From Monodelphis domestica (Eukaryota > Chordata > Mammalia > Didelphimorphia > Didelphidae): DNA of 64,000 bases. A program made the translations under genes and the position numbers. Location: assembly GCF_027887165.1 (NCBI RefSeq), contig NC_077229.1, positions 374,900,570-374,964,569 of the forward strand, read 5' to 3'. Below, piece by piece: positions 23,001-35,879 of this stretch. The notes under the pieces were generated by a model. That model was not told where the DNA came from. It was given only the letters and a program-made list of their open reading frames with translations, and did not search any database. How positions within the stretch are numbered: position 1 is the stretch's first letter; each line of letters starts with the position of its first letter.

Positions 23001-23924
23001 GTTCAAAATGAGACTTTTTTTTTTTTTGCACAGAGTCAATGATGGCATTTGTTTTGCTTAACTATGCATATTTATTTCAGGGAATTACTTTTTCCTTTTT
23101 ATATTTTTTTGGGAAGTGAGAAAAATAAATTTCTATTAAAATAATAAAAAATAGAGAAAAGAGGGTACTACAGATGTAGAAGTTTGAATGAACTTTTAGT
23201 TGAGGTTATTATGTTGTTACTTTTGCCTCATTGTTTTACTTTATTATAAGTAAAGGCCTGGAGCTAAACTGTAATTGTATGCAATGTAAAAACAAAACCT
23301 ATCAACACAGCTTTTTGAAAAGTTCATAGCTACTGTTTAACCTTGTGACACTGTGACCAATGAACCACCGTTTGGGGCCCTCTGCTCATAAATCCTAAGA
23401 AGTCTAGTCTAGTGCCTCAGGAACACAAATAATACACAAGGACACAATATAACACACAAGTGAACAGAAAGGCAAAGAAAATTCATTTCTGTCTTTGTAT
23501 TAGGATCCTTTGTGTTTAACATGGTGTCTGGCATATAATAGGCTGATTGATGAAAGGAATTCACTTGGCTCTTTGGTTTTTATTCCTTTCTCAATCAATA
23601 ACTCTACAACGACATCATGGGGGCCATTTTTGGGAACAACAGCCCAGGAGCCTTGGCTGTCTCTTTTTCCTTTACTATCTGTAAACATCCTTAAAGCAGA
23701 AAAAAAATGATGCCCTTATAAGGACTATTGTTAACACTTGTTGAGTTTTTGTTCTCAAAGTTCAAATGCTGATTATAGTGAAAGTTAAAAAACATACTAA
23801 TGAGAAATCAAAGTTGTTCCCAAATAATTTTCTATAGATAAATAAGATAAAGATTTTCAAAATAGGGCAGAATCTTAAGGAAAGATGAGAAACTCTCTTT
23901 CTGCCAGGTTTAATATGATGTTGA
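23001..23924. other. Unassigned sequence, no gene seen
   Basis: No gene was identified. Around 23515-23565 'aacatggtgtctggcatata' followed by an 'ataggctgattgatga' string looks like the end of an old MIR or L2. The overlapping frames at 23500-23710 on both strands have no recognisable domain. Confidence 0.35.
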
Positions 23925-26399
23925 AAAACACAGGGATCACTTAGGAATGCATAGCTGAGTTATGAGGTATATGAATCAATTATCAAAAGAAATCAAAAAC
24001 ATCAAAAAATCCAAATAAAAAAAAGATAATTTTCTGGATGGTATATAGACTATCAAAGTCTTATGTGTAAAAATTCTAACTAAAGGAAAAATAAATCTAT
24101 AAAAGGTTCTTGAATCAGGGCCCAATTAAAATGATTTAAGTAATTATTCATTTACCCAATCAGTAACCAGGACTATAGAAACTTTGCCACACCATGAAAG
24201 ACAGAAAAAGGACTAGATTATAGGAGCCAGGTAGGAGCCAAATTTGAGATACTTGGTAGAATGTGGGACAAGGAAGACCTGCCTTTAACACATGTTAAAA
24301 AACCTCAACTTCAAACCCCAAACAAGTTCAAGTCCTCTTGACTTGGCTCAAAATTTTCATCAATCCCGTCGGGACTGGTTGTTCTCTTTGACCTTGTGCT
24401 TAATTAGCACCATGTAGTTTAGCTTTGTGCTTCTTTGGCACTGCGCAATGGCTTTTTTTTTTTGTATTCTCTTGTCCTGGAATCAAACAGAATCATTAAG
24501 CAAAGTCACATAATTTTTTTAAAGAATCAATGGCATCATTTTTATAGTTGAAAGCTTTTTGGGTATGCATTGACATTATAGCAAATGTATTTTAAACTTA
24601 TATTACTGCAAAATTAAAAAAAAAAGGTTAAAGAAAAATAGTCTCACCAAAAAAAAAATGAGATCCATTTCCTCTTTAACTTAACCAATGTGTGAGTACA
24701 AACGATTTTCAGAATAAAACAGTAATACAGTAGATAATGCACATTCAAAGGAGTACCAAAGTCCCCCAAATTCACAATAGTCCAATTAATTACAATAGCA
24801 AACAAATCCACTATCATATTTGATGTAAGTTGCTATATGCGAAAAAAACCCAACCCTATGAACTGATGGATATTTGTTCCAATTTTTACAGACATAGCAA
24901 ATCTTTTAACCTTGGCAAACATTTAAACTTTAAACAAGGTAAAATTTATTTGGGTCTAGAGCATCACCAAGAAATCTAGATTATTCTGGTGGAAGTAAAT
25001 TAAACTGAATAATTTTGAAGTAGCTCTTTTTGGCTTCCTGCTTCATATAAACACCTTGGTAGGAACATTTCTCTGTTTTTCTACCTTTAATACAACATTC
25101 TTTATAATATAATTATTTTTAAAAACCATCCATTCAGAAACCACTAGTTAATTAAAATTATTTCTGAAGACCCCTTAGAGTGACCATTTAAATTCTTAGC
25201 TCATTAAATTCTCCAAAGGTTGTTAGCTAGGATGAGTTCATCCATCATCTATGTGACACAACAAATGAAAAATGGAAGAAAAAGCTGTTTATGGGCTTTA
25301 CAATATTTTGTTCAGTATAGTTATGGGGTAAAGGTAACAGAATATATCTAACAGTTAAAACACAGTAGATTAAACTGATTCAGTGTAACAGAATAGTATT
25401 GAATAAATTAATATATGAACTTAAAACAACAAAATTAAATCTTAAAACAAAATAATCAGCAAAATACAATAAGATACCAAGACTTTCATTAAAAAAGTGG
25501 AATCTGAAAAGGCTTAAAATTTCGCCTCCAGACCCTTTAAAGTTCCTTTTTCTAACATTCAAGTCACTATTGTCAGCACTGTGGGATCCCCTATAGCAAG
25601 GGAGAACATGGGTTTTAGGAATCTCAAACTGAGCAGGCCCAAATGACAAAGAGTTGCAGGGAGATGAATTTCTCCTCTGAATCTCAGGTAAGATAAGTAA
25701 AAGGACCAGTGCACTCATGAAAAAAAAATCCTAAAGTTGGAAGCTGTTTGAAATAGGTAATGCACTGCTGTTTCATAGAATATGCCATGCTTGTAATCAA
25801 CTTCCTGTTTGGAATACTTTCTTCCTTCTCCCTGTTCTCCCTGAGGTAAAACTCTAGTTTCCCTTGAGGGAGTTAGGAGGCTAAGGAAAAAGACACCCCA
25901 GTTTTTTGTTTTTTGTTTTTACTATCTGCCCTGAGGACTGGCTCCAAGGACTCCTAGCTTCTTGGAAAGAGCAATCAACCCAGCAGTCAGGTAGGGGCAA
26001 AGGCCAATTTAGGATCAAAGCTGGAGTTCAGGAGGAGGATTTCTGGAGGCCAGGGGCTGGGACTGGGTGAGCAATCTAGGTTGAGAAGGTCAGAAGGAAG
26101 CAGTATCAGCAAAATCAGAGTTAGTAACAAGGAGGAACAAAGGAGGAATGAGGAACAAAGGACTCAAGCAGTTGGGGAGATAAGTGGTTTATTCCACTAT
26201 TCTAAGAGTCCCCTGTCTAAAAATAGCCCAGCCAGTAGGGAGAGCAAGCAATCAGGAAAATTTAGGAAAAGAAAATCTCAGCAGCTCCAAAGATAGTTGG
26301 AGTTTGCGAGGGTGAGTAGGGTGGACAAAAAGCTTTGGCAGGAGAAATGTGGCTTAAAAATATTATTTAGGCTATCTTCAAGAAAATTGAGAGAGTTTC

Positions 26400-26420
26400 T
26401 CATCCCTTTTGGTCACCAAC
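26400..26420 (-). other. Putative primer-binding site, copy 2
   Basis: Immediately inside the LTR the minus strand reads GT then TGGTGACCAAAAGGGAT. A TGG start two bases after the LTR CA is the normal retroelement layout. The primer tRNA was not identified. Confidence 0.5.
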
Positions 26421-26704
26421 TGTAAAAGTTGAATCTCTAATAAAAATATATATTTTAAGAGATTTATTAATGGTCATTAGAAATCAAGGAATAAAGAAGA
26501 TACAAAATAAAGATCATGTGCCTGGATCAGCCAGTTCAAACACCTGCCTTACCACCACCAAGCTCAGGACAAGAAGTAAAGAGGTGGGACTTTCCATGTC
26601 CCTGCCTAATATCCCCACTTAGAGGAAGTATTTAATGACAGGAAATCAGTGGACTCCTGGGACATGTAGTTCTTTGTTTATGGGAACAGATTTTCATTTA
26701 TACA
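26421..26704 (-). repeat. 5' LTR of retroelement copy 2
   Basis: The minus-strand LTR starts TGTATAAATG (26704) and ends CAACTTTTACA (26421), 284 bp. An ATTAATAAATCTC string near its 3' end offers AATAAA. Its sequence differs clearly from the LTRs at 37415 and 41010, although the polyadenylation neighbourhood is similar. Confidence 0.65.
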
Positions 26705-26879
26705 ATAGGTGATAAGAGATCCAATTCAAGATATCTTGGAAATTGTGAATTGTATATAAGAAGGAAATGGATTCAGAATTTATTACAGACTAAAAATAAA
26801 CCACCATATTATGAACAGAAAGCTTTTCTCAGTAGGAACATTTGAGATAAAACTTAAAAAAAGAACCAGTGCTTTGTTC

Positions 26880-26960
26880 ATAGAATCAAAAACCTCACAG
26901 TTAGCAGGACTGTAAGAGATCATCTAGTCAACTTATACCTTGACAGTTAAAGTTTCCAAA
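26880..26960 (+). mobile_element. Ancient dispersed repeat relic
   Basis: 'gactgtaagagatcatctag' matches the same unnamed family as 6525-6670. It is short and weak. Confidence 0.3.
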
Positions 26961-26984
26961 ACATTTTCAAAACAATATTTTCTT

Positions 26985-27940
26985 AATCAAATAAGAAATG
27001 GTCAAAGAATATGAACAGGCAATCTCAGATGAATAAATGATAACTATATTTAGTCATATGAAAAAATGTTCCAAATCACTATTAATTAGAGAAATGAAAA
27101 TTAAAACAACTCTGAGGATTCAAATTGGTTAATATAACAAAAACGAAAATAATAAATGTTGGAGAGGACATGGGAAAATTGGGACACATACAATGTTGGT
27201 GAAGCTGGGAGGTGATACAACCATTACAGAGAGCAATCTGGAATGATGCACAAAGAACCATAAAACTATGCATAACTTGGACCCAGAAAATCTACTATGA
27301 GGTCCATATCTGAAAGGAATTAAAGATAGGAGGAAAGGATTTGCAAAAGCTATTTATAGTAGCTCTTTTATAGAGGCAAATAGCTGAAAACTGAAGAAAT
27401 GTCCAACAGCTTGGGAATGGCTGAACAATTTGTGATGTATGATCGTATTGGAATACTGTAAAGGAATAAGGAATGATAAACAAGAAGATTACAAAAACTC
27501 TTGAAAGATATATATGAAATAGTGAAAATGGGATGTGCTGAATAAGGAGAACATGGTGCCCAGTAACAGCAATAAATAAAGATGATCAGTTAAACTATTA
27601 TCAGAAATGCAAAGATATAGGACAACTCCCAAAGACTCATGACAAAGAATATTATCCACTGCTATATAAGGAGCTAATGAAATCTGAAGGATTCCATTCT
27701 TCATTTTATTTCCTACATGAGTTTTTCTCTAGTGTAAGTGATATGTTTTTTTTTTTTACAACCTAATGGACAAAGAAATAGGTATTATACAACAACACAT
27801 AAAACCTGTATCACATTAACTGCCATATAGGGGAATGGTGATGATTTATAGGAAGGTAGTGAACATGGATTGCAAAATGTTAGCAACATTTTTGAAAATT
27901 GAATTGACATGTAACCTGGAAAATATTATTTTTAACTTAA
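26985..27940 (+). mobile_element. Old L1 fragment, ORF2 C-terminus and 3' UTR
   Basis: Ordered L1 landmarks: 'aaatggtcaaagaatatgaa', 'aattaaaacaactctgagg', 'aaatgttggagaggacatgg', 'caaagactcatgacaaagaa', ending in A/T-rich 3' UTR sequence. No intact frame remains. Confidence 0.75.
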
Positions 27941-28084
27941 AAATTAGTCTCTTAGACTCCACTTAAAGAACTCCAGTGAAGAGGAACCCATTATCTACCA
28001 AGGAAGCATATTCCACTTTATTTTCTCAAAGAAAAGTTTAATTGTGATTTATTCTTTGGAAGCTTGGAACTCTTAAAAATATTT

Positions 28085-29040
28085 ATTTATGGGGCAGAGC
28101 CATGATGGCAGAGTAGCAACACAGAAATCACTAACAATCCTCTCAAACCAACCTCATGCTTAAAAAGCAGGATTGGCCAAATAAAAAAAAAAGAGACACA
28201 AAAATCCAATAAAGAAAAGAGTTAATTAAAAAGTAGAACTGACCAAATGGAAAAAAAGGCTTAAAAGGTTATGGAAGAAAATAATTTCTTAAAAAATGGA
28301 ATTGGGCAAAAGAAAACCTAATGACTTCATGAGACATCAAGAAACAAAACAAAATCCAAAAAAATGAAAAAAAAAAAGAAAAAAATTAAATGTCTCTTTG
28401 ATAAAACAACTGACCTGGAAAATAGATCTAGGAGAGAAAAATCTAAGAATTTTTGGACCACCTGAAGTCATGATAAAAAAAAAAGCCTATACATCATATT
28501 ACAGGAAATTGTCAAAGAAAACTGCCCTGATATTCTTGAACAAAAGGATAAAATAGATATTGAAAGAATCCACTGTTCATTTCTTGCAATGTATCTCCCA
28601 ATGACAACTTCCAAGAATATTATACCCAAATTCAAGAGCTACTGGATCAAGGAGAAAATACTACAAGGAGTGAGGAAGAAAAAATTGGAATATCCTTGGA
28701 TTCATAGCATTACACAGGATTTAGCAGCTTCTACATTAAAGAATCAAATGGCTTGGAATATGATATTCAGGAAGGCAAAGGAATCAGCTTTATAGCCAAG
28801 AATCACCTACTCATCAAAACTGATCATTAGCAGAGTAGTTAGGAGAAATACACATAGAGAGAGTGTGTAGAGTAAGCTATTTAGGATGACATTATATGCA
28901 AAATAATGGTGAAAAAAGGGGATTTCACTGAGAGAAAAGTGAAGAGAAAGGTAAAATTGGGTAAATTATATCACACAAAGAGGCTCAAAAAATTAATCCT
29001 GGAGATATCTGGAGAAAATTGAATGGGGTTAAAAAAAAAG
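28085..29040 (+). mobile_element. HAL1/L1 ORF1-type fragment
   Basis: It starts with L1 5' UTR-like 'ggggcagagccatgatggca'. Then comes ORF1-like sequence: 'gaaaactgccctgatattct', 'aaattcaagagctactggat', 'gcttggaatatgatattcag', the last part open as a 68-codon frame at 28589-28795 with KNQMAWNMIFRKAKES, an ORF1 C-terminal signature. It then runs into the non-coding sequence also found after ORF1 at 58980-59310, and ends in an A-run. The paralogous order at 56000-60380 suggests a HAL1 copy truncated here. Confidence 0.6.
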
Positions 29041-29116
29041 GTATATACTTTCTTTTCAGCAGCACCTTGTTTGTACATGAAAAATTACCATGTAGTAAGT
29101 TATAAAAACTTCACAA

Positions 29117-29321
29117 GGGGGCAGCTGGGTGGCTCATTGGATTGAGAGCCAGACCTAGAGATGGGAGGTCCTAGGTTCAAATCTGGCCTCAGACACTTCC
29201 CAGCTGTGTGGCCCTGGGCAAGTCTCTTGACCCTCATTGCCTAGCCCTTACCACTCTTCTGCCTTGGAGCCAATACACAGTATTGACTCCAAGACAGATG
29301 GTAAGGGTTTAAAAAAAAAAC
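29117..29321 (+). mobile_element. SINE inserted in L1
   Basis: Full-length marsupial SINE. A perfect 13-bp target duplication, aaaaacttcacaa, lies at 29104-29116 and 29322-29334. Removing one copy and the SINE restores continuous L1 text. Confidence 0.97.
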
Positions 29322-30302
29322 AAAAACTTCACAACCAAATGCAGAAAAACAGAAATAATAAATGCATCCTTTTCAGGTCACAATGCAATAAAAATTATAA
29401 TCAGTAATAATTCATGGAAAAAATAGAAAATATATTGGAAGCTAAGTAATCTAATTGCAGAAAGGGGTGGGACAAAGAATTAATTATAGAAATAATAAAT
29501 GATTTAATTAAAGAGAATGATAATAAGGAGACAGCATATAAAAATTCATGGGGTACAGCTAAAGCAGTGCTTAGGGGAAATTTGTAACTGAATTCTTATA
29601 TCAACAAAATAGAGAAAAAGACCAATGAATTGGGCATGCAACTGAAAAAAAAACTAGAAGAACAAATTTGAAATATCCAATTAAAATAATAAAAAATCAA
29701 AGGAGAAATTAATAAAATTAAAAATTAGAAATATTGAGCCAGTAAATAAGACAACAGGTTGCTTTTATCAAGAAAGAAAAACAAATAAATCATAGAGCAT
29801 TTGTTTAATTTGATTAAAGAAAGGAAAGAAGATTAAATTACCAATATCAAAAATAAAATGATAATTTTTCCTTTAATGAAGAGTAAATTAAAGCAATCAT
29901 TAGGAGCTATTTTGTCTATTTATGTGACAATGAATCTGACAATCTCAAATAAATGGATGACTATCAACATATAAATTGTCCAGATTAACAAAAGAAGAAA
30001 TAAAAAACTTAAATAGTTCCATCTTAGTAAAAGAAATTGAACAAGCCATCATTTAACTCCAAGAAAAAAATCAGGGCCAGATGGATTCACAAGTGACTTC
30101 TATAAATCCCAAAACTGTTTAAAATATTAGGCAAAATAGGCAAAGGAGCCCTACCAAATTCTTTTTATGACTCAGATATTTTGCAGATACCAATCCAGGA
30201 AGACCAAAAGGAGAGAAAGTTATTGATCAATTTCCTTAATGAATGTTGATATAAAAATCTTAAATAAAATACTAGCAAAGAGATCACAGCAGTATATCAC
30301 AA

Positions 30303-30677
30303 GGATTATTATTTTATTATATTATATTTTTAAATTTTTATTTATTTAATTAAACAACTTAGAATATTTTTCCATGGTTATATGATTCATGTTCTTTCCC
30401 TTACCCCTCCCAAAGCCAATGAGCAATTCCACTGGGTTTTACATTCATCATTGTTCAAAACCTATTTCCCTATTATTAATATTTGCAATAGAGTGATCAT
30501 TTAAAGTCAACATCCCCAATCATATTCCCTTTCCATTTCTCTTTCCACAGTTCTTTCTCTGGATGTGGATACCATTCTTTCTCATAAGTTCCTCAGAATC
30601 ATCCTGGATCATTGCATTGCTACTAGTAGAGAAGTCCATTACATTCAATTGTGCCACAGTGTATCAGTCTCTATCAA
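30303..30677 (-). mobile_element. Truncated L1 3' end inserted antisense in L1
   Basis: Reverse L1 3' UTR text from the A/T-rich start at about 30303 to 'gtatcagtctct'. It covers 'ccatggttatatgattcatg', 'gagcaattccactgggtttt' and 'gagaagtccattacattcaa'. Host L1 text stops at 'cacaaggattatt' and resumes at 'aaaattattgacc', which looks like a worn target duplication. Confidence 0.8.
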
Positions 30678-32001
30678 AAAAAATTATTGACCATGACCAG
30701 GTGGGATGTATAATAGGAATGCAGGGCTAGTTTAATATTAGAAAAACTATTCGTTTAATTCACCTTATCAATAACTAAATTAATAGAAATCACATGATTA
30801 TCTCAATAGCTGCAGGAAAAAAAAAGCCTTTGAAAAAATACAGCTCATATTCCTTAAAAAAAAAAAACACCAGAAAGTATAGCAATAAATGGGCTTTTCT
30901 TTAATAAAATAAGTAGTATCTATCTAAAACCATCAGCAAGTATCTTCTTTAATGGGGATAAATTATGAGCCCTCCCAAAAACATCAGAGGTGAAGCAAAG
31001 ATGCCCGTTATCACCAATATTATTTAATATTGTTCTAGAAATGTTAGCCTTAGCAATAAGAGAAGAAAAAGAAATTGAAGGAGTTGAAGTAGGTAATGAG
31101 GAAACTAAATACACCCTTTGTGGATGAAATGATGATATATTTAGAGAATCAACAAAATATTAGTTGAAATAATTAATAATATTAGCAAAGTTGCAGGCTA
31201 CAAAATAAACCCACATAAACCATCAGCATTTCTATATCTTATCAACAAAATCCAGCAGCAAGAGATAGAAATAGAATTCTATTTAAAATAACTCTAGAGA
31301 ATATAAAATACTTGGATATCTATTTCCCAAGACTAAAATAGGAATTATATAATTTATTTGATATGATTTATATTACATGAATTACAAAATATTTTTACAC
31401 AAATAAAGTTAGATTTAAGCAATTGGAAAAACATTAATTGCTCTTGGGTATGCCAAGCTAATATAATAAAAATGACTATTTTTCCTGAATAAAATTTTTT
31501 TATTCAGTGCCACACCAATAAAACTACCAACCCCCTCTATTTTCTAGAACTAGAAAAAAATAATGACAAATTCATTTGTAAGAACAAAAGATAAAAAATA
31601 TCAAGAGAATTAATGAAAAAAAATGTGAAGGATCATGACCTAGAAATATTGTATCTCCAAATGTACTATAAAATAGTAATCATCAAACCAATCTGGCACT
31701 GGCTAAGAAAGAGAATGGTGGATCAGTGGAATAGATTAAATATAAATGAGTTTAACTACCTAGTGTTTGATAAACACAAATATTCTAGTTTGGGGGACAA
31801 GAACTCACTATTTGACAAAAATTGCTGGGGCAAAACTAGGAAGAGGCCTATATCTCAAACCCGATACCAAGATAAAATAAAAAATGGGTATATGATTTAG
31901 AAATAAATGTGATACTACAAGTAAATTAGGGGAACATTGAACAGTTTACCTGTCAGATCTATGGAGAAGAGAAGAATTAATGATAAGAGATAGAGAATAT
32001 T

Positions 32002-32202
32002 GGGGGCAGCTAGGCGGCTCAGGGGATTGAGAGTCAGGTACAGAGACAGGAGGTCCTGGGTTCAAATTTGATCTCAGACACTTCATAGCTGTGTGACCCT
32101 GGGCAAAACACTTAACCCCCATTGCCTAGCCCTTACTACTCTTCTGCCTTGGAGCCAATGCACAGTATTGATTCCAAGATGGAAGGTATGGGTTTAAAAA
32201 AC
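32002..32202 (+). mobile_element. SINE inserted in L1
   Basis: Full-length copy with head gggggcagctaggcggctca. A perfect 10-bp target duplication, agagaatatt, lies at 31992-32001 and 32203-32212. Confidence 0.96.
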
Positions 32203-33360
32203 AGAGAATATTACAAGATGCAAAATGAATTATTTTAACCATATTAAATTTAAAAGGTTTTGTACAAATAAACCCAATATAATCAAGATTAGAAGGGAAA
32301 AATCAAACTGAGAAAAAATTTTCATAACAAATTTCTCTGATAAAATTTTTATTTAGGGAACTGTCAAATTTGTAAGAATACAAATCATTCTCTAATGGAC
32401 AAATGTTCAAAGGATATATATATATAAGCAGTTTTCAAATGAAGAAACAAAAACTACCAATTATCATATAAAAAAATTTCTAAATCACTCTTTAAAAAAA
32501 TGTAAGTTAAAATAACTCTGAGGTACCACTTGACACTTATCAGATTGGCCAAAATGACAGTAAAATGGCAAAAGTTGAAGGGGATATGGCAAAAATGGGA
32601 CACTAATGAATTGTTATTGGAGTTATGAACTGATCCAACCATTCTGGATGGCAATTTGGAACTATACCCAAAGGCTATAAACCAAAACCTACCCTTTGTT
32701 CCAGTAATACTCTTATTAGGTCTATATCCCAAAGAGACAAAATTAAAATGGGGGTGGAGTGAGTGGTGGGAAAGAATTGGAAACTAAAGGAATGTCCCTC
32801 AAATGGGAAATGGCTGAACGAAGTGTGCTATATGATGGTGATCAAATACTATTGTGTTGTAAGAAATGATCAACAGAATAATTTCTGAAAGAGCCAGAAT
32901 GACCTACGTGAATTGTTGCAGAGTGAAATAAGCAGAACCAGGAGAACACTGTACATAGTAACAGCAAGACAGAGGAAGTGTGCTAGATTTAGCTACTTAG
33001 TTACTCAGCAATACAACAATCCAGGACAATTATAAGGGACCCTTGACAAAGAATGATATTCCCCTCTAGAGAAAGAACTATTGGAGTAAGAATGCAGGTC
33101 AAAATATCCCATTTTTCACTTTTTAAAATTTTGGGATTTTTGTTATATATAATTATTCTCTTACAAAAATGAACAATATGGAAATATGTTTTGCAAGATA
33201 TAATACATGTATAACCAAGATCAAATTGCTTGCCAGCTCTAGGAGGAGGGAAGGGAGGAAGGGAGACACTTTGGATCATATAACTTTGGAAAAACTTATG
33301 TGGAAATTGATTACATTTAATTGGTGAAATAAAATATCTTTACAAAGAAAAAATAAATAA

Positions 33361-33965
33361 AATTTTTATTCATTAATTTGTTTGCCACATTAAAGTTCCC
33401 ATGTATCTCCCCTTCTCCCTCTGTTCTGTACTCTAGAGAAGGTATCATTTAATCAAAAGAAAAAAGTACACATATGACTAAGTCATGTTTATTTCTAATT
33501 ATCAATTCTTTCTCTGGATATGGACAAATGCAAATTATTCTCAAACAATATTTCTGTTGCTATATATAACATTCTCTGAATTAAGGTTATTTTCATCTTC
33601 ATAATTTCTGATAGATTTTTCCATTAAAAAATTAAACTGCTCATTATTTCTTATAGTATAGCAGTTTTCCATCACAATCATATGCCACAACTTGTTTCTC
33701 CATTCCCCAAATGATGGGCATCTCTCAATTTCCAGATCTTTGCCATCATAAAAATTATTGTTATAAAATTGTAAAATATGTAGTTTCTTTTCTTTTTTCT
33801 TGATCACTTTAGGAAACAAGTCTAATTATGGTATTGCTGGGTCAAGGACGATACATAATTTTATAATTCTTTGAGCATAATTCTAGATTTCTCTCCAAAA
33901 TATTTGAATTAGTTCACAGTTCCACCAACCACATAATAGTGTCCTTATTTTCCACTTTTTACAGT
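33361..33965 (-). mobile_element. Old L1 3' end fragment
   Basis: Reverse L1 text: 'attctttctctggatatgga', 'ttttccatcacaatcatatg', 'cattccccaaatgatgggca', 'agttcacagttccaccaac'. It lies tail-to-tail with the plus-strand L1 that ends near 33355. Confidence 0.75.
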
Positions 33966-34684
33966 TCTAATTGTTATTGCTATCCAGATAGAGTTCAAAC
34001 TTATCTTTCTTCAACTTCTACTGAAAGCTTTCCAGTTCTGTCTCTTGAGGTTAAACACACCAACTTTATCCTTTTTCTTTTTCCCCACACAGCAACCTTT
34101 AAATTATTTGAAAACATCTAGTATGCTTCCTGCCTTTCAGGTCTTCCATTTTCAGGCATAACATCCCCAAATATTCAGATGTGATATAAACTTCAGTACC
34201 CCACCACAAGGGGCACCTTCTTTTGAATGTATGTGAATTTGTCAATATGCTATCTTATATATACTACCTGGAAATTAACAAAATATTCTATTTGGAGCTT
34301 GACTGAGCAGAATTCCGTAGGATATTCTCTATAATTCTAGATATTACACCTGTCATTATGTGGCCTAAGATTGAGTTAACTTTTTAAACTGCTATATAAT
34401 ACTCTTAAAACAGTGCTCTCCCAGCCTGCTAAAACTTCTAGATAGCTTTCTACATGAACTATTGTCTAGCCATATTTCCCTACATCCTGCCCACATGCCT
34501 ACATGCAGTTATTTTTAAAAATGTAACTATGGAATTTTATATTGTTTCTTCTTAAATTTCACCTTTTTATTAAATTTAGGGCAGCCATTCTGGCATGAAA
34601 AGATATTTTTGGATCCTAATTCTTTCACATAATGTATTATATGTGCCTTCTAGATTTGTGCCATCTGTAATTCAAAATTAAAAA
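33966..34684. other. Unassigned sequence with a possible ancient repeat
   Basis: No gene was identified. Around 34460-34670, 'tattgtctagccatatttcc' and 'tttttggatcctaattcttt' followed by 'gtgccatctgtaatt' recall an ancient dispersed repeat whose other strand encodes CR1/L3-type reverse transcriptase. This is from memory and weak. Confidence 0.3.
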
Positions 34685-34800
34685 AAATGAGTGATGGATT
34701 TGGAATTGGAAAACGTGGTTTCTTACCTTACCCTTGCTATATACTATCAACATCATTTGGGTAAGTAGCTTATCTTTTCTTTATGAAATTTAGGGGACTA
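34685..34800 (+). mobile_element. MIR fragment (diverged)
   Basis: 'gatttggaattggaaaacgt', 'gggtaagtagcttatctttt' and related text follow MIR order weakly. Confidence 0.45.
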
Positions 34801-34804
34801 AGTC

Positions 34805-35640
34805 AAGTCATCAAATCAATGAATATTTATTAAGTACCTACTCTATGCTAGGCATTGTGCCAACTGCTGAGGATTAAAAAGAAATAAAAAAAGAAACAGT
34901 CCCTTCTTTTAAGGAACTCCTGGTTCAGTGTGGGGAGACGACTTGCAAACAACCATGTACAAACAAAATATATACAGGATAAATTGGAGATGATCTCAGA
35001 AGGAAGGCACTTACTTATGTTATAAAGGACTTGGAAAGGCTTCTTCCCTAGGTGGAACTTTAGCTGGGACTTGAAGGAAGCCAAAGAAGAAATAGATTGA
35101 GAAGAGAGAGTTCCAGGCAGGGGGAACCGCCGGGGAAAATAATCAGTTAGAAGATGGAGAGTTGTGTACTTGGAACAGTAATGTGGGTTTTAAAATTAAA
35201 ATACAGTAACTAAAGTATTATATTTTATAAAGTTTATCAATAACAACTAGAGTAAAGGCTACCTAAACCACCCAGCCCAATTGGGAAAGAAGAGAGCGAT
35301 AGGGAGGAGCTACAGAATTTATAAACAATTACCTGAAGATGCAAACATGCACAAGGGGAAAAGCATTCTGGGTAATGTAGTTTTTGGGGTTTAAGATTTT
35401 CTAACGATACACTAAGGGGGACAAGTCACTAGGTTAATGAAGATATGAAGGATACTCCATATCAAGAATATATGGAGGAATGAGGAAGAAGACTGGAAAC
35501 TCATCTGAGAAGACTGGAAAGATTATGAAAGATTTTAAAAGCTAAATAGAGGGCTCTATAATGATCTTGGTGGTCATGGGGAGCCACTAGACTTCATTGA
35601 AGAGGGGTATGGAATGGCATGGTCAGAATTTGTGCTTTTG
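34805..35640 (+). mobile_element. Ancient dispersed repeat, split by an LTR
   Basis: A long copy of the repeat beginning 'atatttattaagtacctact', continuing with 'gggacttgaaggaagcc', 'gttccaggcaggggga' and, after the insertion at 35182-35411, 'tggtcatggggagccactag' and 'ggaatggcatggtcagaatt'. This order is known from an old mammalian repeat family that I cannot name with certainty. Confidence 0.55.
35182..35411 (-). mobile_element. Candidate solo LTR
   Basis: On the minus strand this reads TGTATCGTTAG...TTTTAAAACCCACA, 230 bp with TG...CA ends. It contains 'aaactacattacccagaatg', which resembles 'actacatgtcccaggag' in the LTR at 26421-26704. It interrupts the older repeat at 34805-35640. Flanking gtaa and ctaa may be a worn 4-bp target duplication. 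Confidence 0.55.
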
Positions 35641-35879
35641 ACTAAGTAATTCAACTTAGTTCAGTCACTAAGGATTAGATTAAGTGATCCCTAAGGTTCC
35701 ATTGAATTATAAATCCTAATATCTCTTCAGATAACGGGAAATATCTTTATCATAAAGCACACACAATTAATTGGAGCTATAGACTCAATCTATAGCTTTT
35801 AGATTTAATCTATATATTTAAGCTATAGATTTAACCTATAACAAGGGATTAAAGACAGAAGTGCCTCTGAATATATAAG

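Larger units (their letters stand above)
23925..26704 (-). mobile_element. Partial non-autonomous LTR retroelement (copy 2)
   Basis: On the minus strand this begins with a 5' LTR (26704-26421), then a putative primer-binding site, then internal DNA to about 23925. The internal part parallels the element at 37415-41365 over more than 1.5 kb: compare 'gactatcaaagtcttatgtg' (24050 and 38286), 'atgagatccatttcctctt' (24659 and 39008) and 'atatatgaacttaaaa' (25411 and 39853). No LTR was found at the low-coordinate end, so the copy is truncated. Frames are short and no gag, protease, reverse transcriptase or envelope domain was recognised. Confidence 0.7.
29041..33355 (+). pseudogene. L1 ORF2 and 3' UTR, interrupted and degraded
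   Basis: It enters L1 ORF2 within the endonuclease region ('ttcttttcagcagcacc') and runs through the reverse transcriptase to the 3' UTR near 33355. Three later insertions split it: SINEs at 29117-29321 and 32002-32202, and an antisense L1 3' end at about 30303-30677. Reverse-transcriptase text is clear around 30920-31140 ('aaagatgcccgttatcacc'). A 95-codon piece at 31613-31900 (GDKNSLFDKNCWG) is the thumb-side region. There are many stops and frameshifts, so it is non-functional. Confidence 0.8.

Noticed and set aside
21877..26704. Pairing the LTR at 21877-22433 with the LTR at 26421-26704 as one element
   Set aside because: The two LTR sequences do not match, and an old MIR lies between them near 22735-23000.
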